24,469 nucleotides of DNA, taken from a virus. The position numbers and the translations under genes were made by a program. Shown in pieces: positions 7,974 through 16,232 of the stretch; position 1 is the stretch's first letter; each line of letters opens with the position of its first letter. The stretch is taken from the IMG/VR virus record IMGVR_UViG_3300037882_001062, positions 1 to 24,469 of that record; one strand, written 5' to 3'. The notes under the pieces were generated by a model. The model saw only the letters and a list, made by a program, of their open reading frames with translations. It did not search any database and was not told the DNA's origin.

Positions 7974-8441
7974 TCAAGCCGTCTCGCGCTTCTCTCGGGC
8001 CTTCAACGCACGAGGATCTCGTCGGTTACCGTCCGGCATGACTTCCGCAAGGTTGTCCAGGTGACGCTTCATTTCCTCGGCTTCGAGTCCGCGCGGCGTT
8101 ACTGCCACGGTCTTTCGGACGTGCTGCCCGGGTGGCCAAGGAATGACGTTTCCGGCAGCGTCTACCATGGCCCAATCATCCGTCAGACGACGAAGGAAAT
8201 TCACCTTGCTCGATTCCGGTACTTCGTGGATTTCGCCGGGAGACGTCATAACCAGTTTGATCGGAATCGCGTTCAGCTCAGCATGCAACCGATCAAGCTC
8301 TGTACGCTTGGCCATCGTTTCGCCGATGTCGCGCGGCTTCATTGCCTGTAGTGCGTCAACCTCGGCTTGTAGCGCTTCGCGCTTGGGGTCGTGTTCGCGC
8401 CAACCAAATCGAATTCCTTCACTAACGTTCTGTACTCGCAT
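7974..8441 (-). CDS. Uncharacterised head-region protein (155 aa)
   Basis: An ATG start at 8441, 58 bases after the capsid stop, with an AGGGG that could be the ribosome site inside the 3' arm of the upstream hairpin. Residues 17-60 are rich in charged residues and Leu and probably form a coiled coil ('EALQAEVDALQAMK', 'TELDRLHAELNAIP'). The middle is beta-like, with a distinctive 'DAAGNVIPWPPGQHVRK' stretch, and the C-terminus is basic and helical. I do not recognise the family. Its place between capsid and connector genes suggests a virion or head-completion role. Confidence 0.75.
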   Translation of the reverse strand: MRVQNVSEGIRFGWREHDPKREALQAEVDALQAMKPRDIGETMAKRTELDRLHAELNAIPIKLVMTSPGEIHEVPESSKVNFLRRLTDDWAMVDAAGNVIPWPPGQHVRKTVAVTPRGLEAEEMKRHLDNLAEVMPDGNRRDPRALKAREKRETA

Positions 8442-8449
8442 ACGCCGAA

Positions 8450-8480
8450 AGCCCCTATGGTCATTACACCATTAGGGGCT
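8450..8480 (-). terminator. Terminator-like hairpin after the capsid gene
   Basis: In the minus-strand RNA, AGCCCCTAATGG pairs with CCATAGGGGCT, giving 11 base pairs with one bulged A and an 8-nt loop, followed by only TTTC. The U-tract is short, so this may be a partial (attenuating) terminator that keeps capsid mRNA more abundant than downstream genes. The 3' arm also contains an AGGGG, about 11 nt before the ATG of the next gene, so the hairpin could hide its ribosome site instead. Confidence 0.6.
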
Positions 8481-8499
8481 AAACAGCGTCGGTTAGCGT

Positions 8500-9471
8500 T
8501 CAGTCGTTCAAGCCGTCAAAGTAGGCTTGCGCCATCGGTCGAGTAACGACGGTACCGCCGATCCTCGCACGACACGGAACCTTGAACCCGAGATCTACAG
8601 CTTGCGGGGGGAGCGTCTCCCACTCGATCGCAACGATGGCTTCAAGGTTCTTGCTGTCTTTCGAGTAGACAACCGCCCGCTCGCCGTCGCCTTGTGCGTC
8701 AGCGAGATCAAGTTCAGTCCACGGCTCGATTGAAGTGATCATCTTCTGCGACGCGAGGAACACCGCCGCAACGCTGGTTCCGTTGCCGTTGTCTACCGAG
8801 TACGGCTTTGAATAGATCGCTTTGTAACACTCGGTGCCCAACAAAAGCGTCATGCCGCCGCCGCCGTGCTTTTGCTTCGTCTGCGTCCAGACTTGAAACG
8901 CCATGGTCATGAGATCGGCGAACATCTCTTGAGCGGTAGCGGCGCCGTTCCAGTCGCCGTTCAGTCCAGCCGTCACCAAGGGAACGCCGGTAGCCGTCAG
9001 GAATCCAGGGATGCCGGCTTTCGGGTAGCCATGGGCGAGCACGATATCAATCAAAGCTTCCATCGCTTCGCGAGCGATGTTCCCTTGCCGCGTCGTAAGC
9101 GGGTAACCGGCTTTCGCGGCTTTCTCGAGATCGCTGACGGAGTAGGAGTACGAAACGCCGGCATCCTCGATCGGCGTTACTACCTTCATTCCGTACTCGG
9201 AAACGTTCGGCAAATCGGTCGCGTACGCCGCAATCATTTTGGCGATACCGGCACGGTTCATCCGATACCAAACGTAGGTTTCGGCACCGCGCTCGACCGT
9301 TGCCATGGGTAGGAGCGTTTTGGACTTTCTTTCGTTGTAGTCCGTCTCGACGATCTCTGTTTTTACGTGTTCGAGCTTCTGCAAAAAGATCGCTGTCTCG
9401 TTGGCGTCGAGTCGGATTCCCTTCGCACGTAGCGCGTTCAGCGCGTCTTCTTGAAATGCGGTAAGCGTCAT
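8500..9471 (-). CDS. Major capsid protein, DUF2184-like (HK97 fold)
   Basis: A 323-aa protein starting with ATG at 9471 after a 50-nt spacer with a GAGAG ribosome site. The sequence resembles the DUF2184 major capsid family. It has 'ETDYNERKSKTLLPM', 'GAETYVWYRMNRAGIAKMI', 'LPNVSEYGMKVVTPIEDAGVSY', a tail-ward 'IDIVLAHGYPKAGIPGFL', and a C-terminal 'PPQAVDLGFKVPCRARIGG' with 'VVTRPMAQAYFDG'. The family assembles the icosahedral shell on a scaffold that is later removed. Here the scaffold is probably the C-terminus of the DUF2213-type protease two genes upstream. A cement gene upstream and a terminator-like hairpin downstream fit a highly expressed structural gene. Confidence 0.87.
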   Translation of the reverse strand: MTLTAFQEDALNALRAKGIRLDANETAIFLQKLEHVKTEIVETDYNERKSKTLLPMATVERGAETYVWYRMNRAGIAKMIAAYATDLPNVSEYGMKVVTPIEDAGVSYSYSVSDLEKAAKAGYPLTTRQGNIAREAMEALIDIVLAHGYPKAGIPGFLTATGVPLVTAGLNGDWNGAATAQEMFADLMTMAFQVWTQTKQKHGGGGMTLLLGTECYKAIYSKPYSVDNGNGTSVAAVFLASQKMITSIEPWTELDLADAQGDGERAVVYSKDSKNLEAIVAIEWETLPPQAVDLGFKVPCRARIGGTVVTRPMAQAYFDGLND

Positions 9472-9521
9472 TTGTTGTTCTCTCGTGATTGGTGGTTAGT
9501 GGTTGGTGCGCCCGTTCACAA

Positions 9522-9992
9522 TCACGGGAAGTTGACAGCGAAAGTACCGATCTGGCCGTCGGTTCCGCCCTTGATACACTTGATAAAGTGTCCGGCGGGG
9601 AGCGGGGTGGTGGTTGAGTCGTCTACGGCAGAAGGAAGCCCGGTCGCGTGCGCAATGTAAAGCGCCGTGGCTCCGTCAGGGATGGTACCCGAGCACTTGA
9701 GGTAGACCCTACCCCGGCGCAAGCAAGGAACCATATCATCCTCTTGATAGTGAGGAACGGTCGGTTCCTTCGTCAACTGGTAGAGTGCGAAACCGACCGG
9801 CTTTGCCACGCTATTAGCGTCGGTCGAAAGCGCTCCTACACCCTCGCTTGCTCCCTCGACAATCAACACGCCGGCGTCGACACCGGCAACGGTGGAAAGT
9901 GCACGTGAGTCGACTTCGGGCTTGCTGCTATCAGCGAGCATGCCAGCAAGCCCGGCGGCGGGTAGTGACGTGTATGAAGTCTGAGCGGTCAT
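9522..9992 (-). CDS. Capsid cement/decoration protein (Gp24-like)
   Basis: A 156-aa protein whose ATG at 9992 overlaps the protease stop as ATGA. The start 'SYTSLPAAGLAGMLADSSKPEVDSRAL' follows the pattern of phage structural cement proteins (p.A..GmlaD...pe..Sr....). After it come beta-rich repeats ('VGFALYQLTKE', 'RRGRVYLKCSGTIPDG') and the ending 'GQIGTFAVNFP'. Cement proteins sit on the capsid surface and stabilise the expanded shell. The location directly before the major capsid gene agrees. The assignment is by pattern and context. Confidence 0.75.
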   Translation of the reverse strand: MTAQTSYTSLPAAGLAGMLADSSKPEVDSRALSTVAGVDAGVLIVEGASEGVGALSTDANSVAKPVGFALYQLTKEPTVPHYQEDDMVPCLRRGRVYLKCSGTIPDGATALYIAHATGLPSAVDDSTTTPLPAGHFIKCIKGGTDGQIGTFAVNFP

Positions 9993-11167
9993 CGGCTGGA
10001 TCCTTTCGCGCTGTTACGCGCTTCGCGTTTCTCGCGGAGAATGTCCGCTTCGGTCTTAGTCGGTTTCGGAGCGTTCAGCGGCCCGGAACCGCCGCCCCTT
10101 GCGGCATCGATCCCATCCGTTCGCGGCGGCCCGGGCGGGGGGTCTGCGGGCGGTTTGGGTGCGTCGCCGGGCATTGCATCGGGCTTATCCCCCGGCGCTG
10201 CATCGGGCTTGCTACCGGCCTTCCCGGCGGTTTGCTGTAGAAGCATCATGAGTTGCTCGTGACTCAGCGCCAAAGCACCGAAGTCCAAGCCCGGATGGGC
10301 GTCTTTGAGAATTGACAAAAGGATCTCATCGTCGGTTCCTTCGTCAAGCTTCTTGCCATCCAGTTTGATCTTGCGGGCGGCGGCTTCCGTCAGCAGTGAA
10401 GCCCGACCGGCGGCGGCTTTGCGGATTGCTTCCGGCGACGCTTTCAGCTCAGCAGCGGCCCGGGCTTTGTCTGCCACATCAACGCGCTTTTCAGCGTCGC
10501 TGACTTGCGAAACAAGAGCAGCGATCTTCGCGTCAACCGCCGAGATATGCTCGGCGCTTCCTGCGGTAAAGTCCTTGCCATCGATTCGGTGAATGGTCAT
10601 TAGTGCGCTTTCGTTTGATTGTTCATCGTAGTCGAGTTCGGCCGCATCGGTTCTCAGCGAAACATCGCGCCCTAACCGCCCGCTACCCTTCGGTAGCAAT
10701 GCAACGTGATTATAGACAATCTGCGTTTGTACTGCATCGTAAATTTCGCCGCTGTCTGTCACGCCAGGCGTATCGAGTAGCACGCAATCGTAGCCGCACG
10801 ACAGATCCCCAGCATCACCCGAGTCGACTTTAGCGATCTCGGTAGCCGATGAAACGACTACATCACTAGTGACATAGTCAGACTCTACGTTTACGACGTC
10901 AGAGACATGACCGATCGACAGATCTTTCCAGTTATCGGCGCTTACGAACTCGGTAGGGTGAAGCCACGTTAGAGTGATACCGCGCAACGTGGCAAGCGAC
11001 GCCGGGGAAAAGACCTCAGCGGGCGGGCGGTACTCACGAATACGTGCACCGTCATCGCGTCGATAGACAGCCACGCACGATTTCGTAAGGTTGGCCTTAG
11101 CTCGCAAAGAACCGTCAAGCATGCGCTCGAACGATACCGAGTCTAGTCGAGTGAACCGGGCGGTCAT
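9989..11167 (-). CDS. Prohead protease with scaffold-like tail, DUF2213-like
   Basis: A 392-aa protein with an ATG at 11167 that overlaps the preceding stop as ATGA. The N-terminal 170 residues have the DUF2213 pattern: 'GARIREYRPPAEVF', 'GITLTWLHPTEF', 'DLSCGYDCVL' and 'YNHVALLPKGSGRLG'. By analogy with U35/S78-type prohead proteases, Ser123, His70 and His154 are the likely active-site candidates; this is inferred. Residues 200-310 are helical and probably act as internal scaffold. The last 80 residues are rich in Pro, Ala, Gly and Asp with a short KPDA.PGD repeat, then a basic C-terminus. A protease fused to a scaffold explains why no separate scaffold gene is present before the capsid gene. 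Confidence 0.8.
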   Translation of the reverse strand: MTARFTRLDSVSFERMLDGSLRAKANLTKSCVAVYRRDDGARIREYRPPAEVFSPASLATLRGITLTWLHPTEFVSADNWKDLSIGHVSDVVNVESDYVTSDVVVSSATEIAKVDSGDAGDLSCGYDCVLLDTPGVTDSGEIYDAVQTQIVYNHVALLPKGSGRLGRDVSLRTDAAELDYDEQSNESALMTIHRIDGKDFTAGSAEHISAVDAKIAALVSQVSDAEKRVDVADKARAAAELKASPEAIRKAAAGRASLLTEAAARKIKLDGKKLDEGTDDEILLSILKDAHPGLDFGALALSHEQLMMLLQQTAGKAGSKPDAAPGDKPDAMPGDAPKPPADPPPGPPRTDGIDAARGGGSGPLNAPKPTKTEADILREKREARNSAKGSSR

Positions 11168-11535
11168 GGTAGCGGGGGATCTCCGCCTTCTTCGGTTGGC
11201 GGCGTTAGTGCAAGGATACGTTCGCGCTCGGCTTGCTCGGCGGCGGCTTGCTCGGCGGCGGCTTGTTGGTCCGCTATTCGTGCAAGCTCTTCTAGTTGCT
11301 CGTCGGTCAATCGAGAAAGCGTCTCTTTGATTGCGTCCAAGCCTTCGGCAGTAACGGCTACTTTTGGTACCGCTTTATTGAGTTCGTGAAACTCTCGCAC
11401 GACTCGAAGCTTAAGCATGATGTCTTCTACACCGTTCGGCTTATCTGCATCAAACGCTTGCCGAAGTCTTCGACGCTCGATACCGCTCAGTGTCGAGTAC
11501 CCTGGTTCTCTGCTAGTGAATTCTTTCCACTTCAT
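11164..11535 (-). CDS. Uncharacterised protein with Ala/Glu/Gln-rich coil (123 aa)
   Basis: The open frame extends further upstream, but the ATG at 11535 ('MKWKEFTSREPGYSTLSGIE') is preferred because it follows the stop of the Mu gpF-like gene by four bases and has a GGGAGGA ribosome site. The middle reads 'PNGVEDIMLKLRVVREFHEL', followed by a predicted helix with a repeated AAAEQ unit, encoded by an imperfect 15-nt direct repeat near 11228-11268. It ends in an acidic, proline-rich tail. I do not recognise the family. Its location between head morphogenesis and protease genes suggests a minor head protein. Confidence 0.72.
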   Translation of the reverse strand: MKWKEFTSREPGYSTLSGIERRRLRQAFDADKPNGVEDIMLKLRVVREFHELNKAVPKVAVTAEGLDAIKETLSRLTDEQLEELARIADQQAAAEQAAAEQAERERILALTPPTEEGGDPPLP

Positions 11536-11539
11536 GCGC

Positions 11540-12235
11540 TCATTCCTCCCACGGCAAAACCGGTATTGCCACGCATCTGCATTGGTAGTCTTGCCCGGGG
11601 TGGTTCGTGTCTCCGGCTTCGTTTGTCGCCGGCGGATCATCCCAGGATTGCCGGCTACCGTCTAGGGACAAATGCATATCCCTCACGCGTTCGTCGGCGG
11701 AAGCACTCCACACGTATTCGGTAATACCGGCGGCGGCTTGCCTCGCTTGCGCCATGTCGGCGTTCAGTTTCAGCACTTGATCCCTAGCGAGTAGATCCGC
11801 CTTCGATCGAGCAACGCTGAACTTGTCTTCTATCTCTTTGCGGATCGTCTCTACTCGTTTGCCAGTAGCGAAACCTTCGTCAAGAATATCGCTAATCTCG
11901 TTTAGTTGATAGTCCGCTAGTGACTTAATCAACGTGACGTTCTCTTTGCGAAAGCTCGCTAGCAGTCTTTTCGGTACTTGTGTTTTAATGCCGATCAAGC
12001 GCTTTTGCTCGGCTTCGTTCGTCTTGTCGACTCGGCCGAACACTCGATCCAACTCCTTCGGATCCACAGCAACAGAGAACCGAGACGGTAGCGCGTCGGT
12101 CCGTTTGGCGTACGCTTCGATCTTCGGCTCTAGGTATCGATAGATCTGGGCTTGTACGTCCGACAACGCGCGGCGTAGCGTGCGGCGGTATTCGAGTTCC
12201 GCCGGGCTTGCTCCCTTGCGTGGACGCGGCTTCAT
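11540..12235 (-). CDS. Head morphogenesis protein, Mu gpF-like
   Basis: A 231-aa protein. The ATG at 12235 overlaps the portal stop as ATGA and is chosen over an in-frame TTG at 12253. The C-terminal half shows the Mu gpF-like domain: 'RSKADLLARDQVLKLNADM', 'GITEYVWSASADERVRDMHL' and a closing 'NHPGQDYQCRCVAIPVLPW', the HPg..yqCRC..iP motif of the family. These minor head proteins follow the portal gene and may be injected or help the connector assemble. The N-terminal 100 residues are helical. Gene order and motif together make this a firm call. Confidence 0.88.
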   Translation of the reverse strand: MKPRPRKGASPAELEYRRTLRRALSDVQAQIYRYLEPKIEAYAKRTDALPSRFSVAVDPKELDRVFGRVDKTNEAEQKRLIGIKTQVPKRLLASFRKENVTLIKSLADYQLNEISDILDEGFATGKRVETIRKEIEDKFSVARSKADLLARDQVLKLNADMAQARQAAAGITEYVWSASADERVRDMHLSLDGSRQSWDDPPATNEAGDTNHPGQDYQCRCVAIPVLPWEE

Positions 12236-13920
12236 GACTCGATCGCGCGCCAAGCGACGCGGAAAGAGGGGGCGCCGTCTCGCAGGATGACGGATCCTTT
12301 TTCGTCAAGCTCAAAACCTCGATCGCGCTCGATTCCGCAAAGCCGGCATTTGTTCGAGTACCCGTGCTCACATTTCGCAACGCCTCGCTTGCCGGTTTGT
12401 GGATCTACGTACTCCGTCAGCGCCCGGGCCAGCTCAGCGCCACGTAGCGGCGTTTCTTGTGAGTCCCCTTCGTCATCGCCACCAGTGACGGGCAAAGCCT
12501 CAGCAACCGGCAACGGCGGCCCGGGAACGGGTAGCGGCGTTCCCTTGGCTTCGAGCATGGCACCATATTCGGCCAGACTCATCTCACCTTCAGGCCCGGG
12601 AAGCGGCGGCAAGCCAAGGTTGGCCCGGGCTTCGTTGACTTTCACCACTCGTGCGGCGTCGGTCGGTGCAAGCTCGAAACCGGCGGTTGACGTACTTCGC
12701 AGAGACGGATCGGCGTTCGGGTAGATTCGTCGGACGTTGTAAAGCACTTCGTCAGCAAGGACCACCCCGGCATCAACGTAAGCTTTATCCCGATCGGCTT
12801 CGAGCTTCTCACGCTCGGCTTTCTCTTTGTTCGTCTCCTGCCACAAGCTAGGCCACTTGATCGGCCGATCGATTCTGGCAATTCGCAAAAGCTTCTTGCA
12901 CTGAGGTTCGATCATATTCGAGCGGTACGCTTGCACGACGTCATACCATGATCGGATGTCGCTTTCGCCGGTCGCGTTCAGCCCGGCCGGGGCTTGACCC
13001 ATGAGACGTGTAACAGGAATCCGACAAGCCGCCGAAAGACGAACGGCTAACCGGTCTAACACGTCGGGAATGCCGGCGAAGGAGGTGCTTACCTTCGTGT
13101 AATCTTCGCCTTCGGCGTCAAGCATCGTTACTCGCGCCACGCTTCGAGTTAGCGCGATTAGCTGTGCTCGCGTTTCGATGCTCTCTTTTTCGCCGCCCGC
13201 TAGCGCGTTGATCAAACCACGGATCTTTAAGACGCCTTGCGACGCGTCTACCATCATCCGATTAGCGGACATGAAACCGTCATTGAACGATCGAACAATC
13301 GAATAGACGATCTGGAGTACCGAATCTTCCCATCCACTAAGTTGCTCGCGTTCTTGCTCGGCGGTTAGCTCACCGCCAAACACAAGCAAGCGCGAAACGT
13401 GAACCACCGATTGATTGCCGTAAAGCGGAGTTACACGGAACAACTCAGAGTCAGACAGCGATGACAACTCCCCGCGCAAGCGTTCGGCGCGGCGGCGGTC
13501 ATACACCTTAAGCCACCGGATCGGGCCGACCCTATCGAGGTCTAGCGGTTCGTCACTCCTACGCCCATCATCGGCACCGATGACAACCACAGCACCACCG
13601 GCAGCACGTCCAAGGATCGCGCCTTCGGCGATCTTGCTGAGCGCCGTATAGCCCTGAGACATGAAGTCGAGTTCCGGGAACTTATCTTCTCCCCAACCCA
13701 AGCGAAGCGCATCGTCTACATGCAAACTACAGATTAGCTTACAGAGATCGTCGCCGTGGAATAGATCCATGCATGATTCCACGCTGATATTGTTGCGTGA
13801 AAATCGAGTATGACTTGTTGGATCGAGATCCGTTCCAAGCCTGGACCATGAGTTAGACCATCCGTCGATTCGTGAAATCGACTTGAGCTTATCCCACACG
13901 AGTTGAACGGTTGAACCCAT
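12232..13920 (-). CDS. Portal protein, DUF1073-like, with a C-terminal zinc-finger-like extension
   Basis: A 562-aa protein with an ATG at 13920, 13 nt after the terminase stop. It shows the DUF1073 portal pattern: 'HVDDALRLGWGED' near residue 68, 'GRAAGGAVVVIGADDGR', 'SVVHVSRLLVFGGE', and 'RIPVTRLMGQAPAGLNATGESD' with the following helix. The portal is the dodecameric DNA channel and the motor docking site. The last 100 residues are Pro/Gly-rich, then carry Cys517, His519, Cys525 and Cys528 (C-x-H-x5-C-x2-C), which looks like a small metal site, and a 'FELDEKGSVILRDGAPSFRV' strand pair. That extension is unusual for a portal and may contact neighbouring proteins. Confidence 0.88.
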   Translation of the reverse strand: MGSTVQLVWDKLKSISRIDGWSNSWSRLGTDLDPTSHTRFSRNNISVESCMDLFHGDDLCKLICSLHVDDALRLGWGEDKFPELDFMSQGYTALSKIAEGAILGRAAGGAVVVIGADDGRRSDEPLDLDRVGPIRWLKVYDRRRAERLRGELSSLSDSELFRVTPLYGNQSVVHVSRLLVFGGELTAEQEREQLSGWEDSVLQIVYSIVRSFNDGFMSANRMMVDASQGVLKIRGLINALAGGEKESIETRAQLIALTRSVARVTMLDAEGEDYTKVSTSFAGIPDVLDRLAVRLSAACRIPVTRLMGQAPAGLNATGESDIRSWYDVVQAYRSNMIEPQCKKLLRIARIDRPIKWPSLWQETNKEKAEREKLEADRDKAYVDAGVVLADEVLYNVRRIYPNADPSLRSTSTAGFELAPTDAARVVKVNEARANLGLPPLPGPEGEMSLAEYGAMLEAKGTPLPVPGPPLPVAEALPVTGGDDEGDSQETPLRGAELARALTEYVDPQTGKRGVAKCEHGYSNKCRLCGIERDRGFELDEKGSVILRDGAPSFRVAWRAIES

Positions 13921-13933
13921 CCGGGAAAGGGTA

Positions 13934-15391
13934 CTACATTTGTTCCCGGATTGCTCGCATTGCCTCGCTAAACAAGTCTGAGTCCCTTAGCCAACTTATC
14001 GCCTGACTTGCTGCGTCTTGTTCGTCGTCTCGACGGACGCGAGGAAACGCCGGGAACTCGGTTCGCCATCGATCAAGGTAGGCCCCTTCTACGTGGATTA
14101 CCCGGCTTTCTTGGTACTCATCCGCAACGGACATCATGCGAGCTGGCTTGCTCCCTTGAGGGTTCACTAGCTCGATAAAGCCCGGCATCGAATGACGTAG
14201 ATCGTTCTCTAGCGCCGGTCCGTTTGCTTTGTCCTCTACCAGACAGCGAGAAGCTTTCCACGTTTTGCGCCGCCAACGGATCTCACGTTTGCAGCTTACG
14301 AAGTCTAAGTGTTTGAACAATGGTTCGCTAGCGAGCTGAAAGAATGTTCGTTCACCGTTGACGATACAGCAACGCCACCATTGCCCGGCTACGAAGTCGG
14401 ATCCGTCCGTAGCTTTGAAGGTGAGATCCCATGATTGGATCGTTAGCCCCTTCGGCACTTCGTCAAACCGGCAAGTGAGCTGCATCCACAGAGGATTGAT
14501 AATGCTTCCGCCTTTCGCGTTAGGTCGTAACTGGTACTGCGTATCCCATGCGTTCGTACCCGCCGAATTGACATCCTTTTTTAGTTGCGACATGGCTTCT
14601 GGCGGGAAGCGCTTCGCGTCGAGCGGTTCACCTTCCTCAGTCCTAGGATCAAGCGGATCGGGGTGGTCGGCTTCGTACTCCATAGGTAGCCGAGTGATAC
14701 CCCAACCGGCCTTCTGAGCTTGCTCGACCGGATCCCCAAGGGCTAGCCGTTGCATCGTCAATAGGCGGACATACGACGCGGCATCGTTCGTACGGCTTGC
14801 GTAGGTCTCAGCAATCGTTTTCCAGGCTTGTTCGAGTGCGATACCGCTTGTAGCGGTTGCGTCTTTCGCTTTTAGCGGATCGTCAATGACGTTAACCGAT
14901 CCGTGGTAGCCGGTACCCTTTCCACCAAAGGAGGTATTGAGCCGCCCGCCGTGCTGTAGCGTTTGGAAGTCACTAACCGGTACCTCATGATCCGGCAACA
15001 CGTGCCCAAATAGGTCAATGTACCAAGAAGAGCGAAGGAGGTTGAAAAGCTTAACCGTCGCCTTATTCAGTAGATCGTCATCGTACGATGCGTAAAAGTA
15101 CTGTTCGGTAGGCTTGACTAGTCCCCAAGTCCAAGCCGGCCACATAACGCCGGTTACCATCGTTTTACCTGTACCTGGCGGAAGCGTCAGCACGTGGTTC
15201 CGCTTGCGTCGATACGTCAGATCTTCGAGTACCGAACACATTGATCGGACGTGCCAAGCGTCGCTAAATATTGGGGTAGGATCCTCAGCGTGCGGCCAAG
15301 CGTCACGAATGAACAAGTACAAGCCGCCCGGCTTCCTGTACGCCCGCCGGGCTTGCTCGCGTTGAATACTGGTAGCAGACGGAAGGGTCAT
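13934..15391 (-). CDS. terL: Terminase large subunit
   Basis: A 485-aa protein with an ATG one base after the stop of the methyltransferase gene. The ATPase domain has Walker A 'LPPGTGKTM' (about residues 70-78) and Walker B 'VNVIDDP' (166-172). The nuclease domain has 'SWDLTFKATDGSD' with Asp322 and 'LVEDKANGPAL' with Glu386/Asp387, and ends with an 'RRDDEQDAASQAISWL' helix, the usual third acidic cluster. The protein cuts and pumps DNA into the prohead through the portal. No small-subunit gene was recognised next to it; the usual position is occupied by the adenine methyltransferase. Confidence 0.95.
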   Translation of the reverse strand: MTLPSATSIQREQARRAYRKPGGLYLFIRDAWPHAEDPTPIFSDAWHVRSMCSVLEDLTYRRKRNHVLTLPPGTGKTMVTGVMWPAWTWGLVKPTEQYFYASYDDDLLNKATVKLFNLLRSSWYIDLFGHVLPDHEVPVSDFQTLQHGGRLNTSFGGKGTGYHGSVNVIDDPLKAKDATATSGIALEQAWKTIAETYASRTNDAASYVRLLTMQRLALGDPVEQAQKAGWGITRLPMEYEADHPDPLDPRTEEGEPLDAKRFPPEAMSQLKKDVNSAGTNAWDTQYQLRPNAKGGSIINPLWMQLTCRFDEVPKGLTIQSWDLTFKATDGSDFVAGQWWRCCIVNGERTFFQLASEPLFKHLDFVSCKREIRWRRKTWKASRCLVEDKANGPALENDLRHSMPGFIELVNPQGSKPARMMSVADEYQESRVIHVEGAYLDRWRTEFPAFPRVRRDDEQDAASQAISWLRDSDLFSEAMRAIREQM

Positions 15392-15392
15392 T

Positions 15393-16232
15393 TCAGTTAG
15401 CGCATAGTAGGAGTTCTCTAACCTTGCCTCGACCTTCGGCTTTGCCTGATACCGAACTAGACGAAGCGAGTTCTATTACAGTAAAGCCTTTATAGAGTGC
15501 TCTTGTTTCTGCGGTGTCGCTATTGCTGACGCGCACACATACACCCTTTTCCGCTAACCAGTGCGCCCACTGAGCGCAAGCACGATGGTCGAATGCGCCG
15601 GCGTATGCAGTGAACGAAGAAAGACTAGCAGGTACGTAAGGCGGATCGGCGTACACGATCGCTTGGCGCAGCCCTTCTTCGTGGGGGTGGACTAGATCGT
15701 GGAAATCCCCGCACTTGAATTGAACATCTTTGATCTTGTCGCTGAACGCTAGGAGTTCGTCAAGCGTCGGTAACGCAGCAGGAAGTCCAGACGCTGAGCA
15801 CCCTTCGGGTACGTTGAACTTGCCGTGCTGGTTTACCCGGTGAAGCCCGTTGAAGCCCCGTCGGTTAAGGTAGAGGAACAACGCCGCACGCTCAATAGAA
15901 CCGCTTAGGCGACCAGAGTTGTGTTGTGTCGAGCGGCCGAAGTTGAAGCAATCACGAGCCACGACATACGACACGGTTTCTAGGATCTGAAGTTCAGACG
16001 CTACCAGTCGCGGGCGGTACTTGATCTCGCGGTAGGTTGTGATCAGCGGTTCGAGCCGGTCTGACATCCCTACATGCTCGAACCTTCGGCCTAGTTCCCT
16101 GAGCCGAAGAAACACCGCAGCACCGCCGCAAAACGGTTCAAGGTAGTACGGAAGTTTCTTCGGGAACGTTGCAATGATTTGATCGGCTAGTCGGCGTTTG
16201 CCGCCAACCCATTTAAGGATCGGACGCGTCAT
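15393..16232 (-). CDS. Dam-like DNA adenine N6-methyltransferase
   Basis: A 279-aa protein. The ATG at 16232 overlaps the preceding stop as ATGA and opens with 'MTRPILKWVGGKRRLADQ', so the longer reading frame from 16301 is unlikely. The motifs are those of the Dam/MboI alpha group: KWVGGKR (7-13), 'YLEPFCGGAAVFLRL' as the AdoMet site (EPFCGG at 32-37), 'LNRRGFNGLHRVNQHGKFN' and the catalytic DPPY at 196-199. The likely target is the adenine of GATC or a related site, which is an inference from family membership. It could protect phage DNA from restriction. GATC is strongly enriched in this window, consistent with a protected site. Confidence 0.92.
   Translation of the reverse strand: MTRPILKWVGGKRRLADQIIATFPKKLPYYLEPFCGGAAVFLRLRELGRRFEHVGMSDRLEPLITTYREIKYRPRLVASELQILETVSYVVARDCFNFGRSTQHNSGRLSGSIERAALFLYLNRRGFNGLHRVNQHGKFNVPEGCSASGLPAALPTLDELLAFSDKIKDVQFKCGDFHDLVHPHEEGLRQAIVYADPPYVPASLSSFTAYAGAFDHRACAQWAHWLAEKGVCVRVSNSDTAETRALYKGFTVIELASSSSVSGKAEGRGKVRELLLCAN

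Noticed and set aside
11536-11640. Upstream extension of the 123-aa protein
   Set aside because: It lies entirely within the gpF-like gene, and the ATG at 11535 has a strong GGGAGGA.
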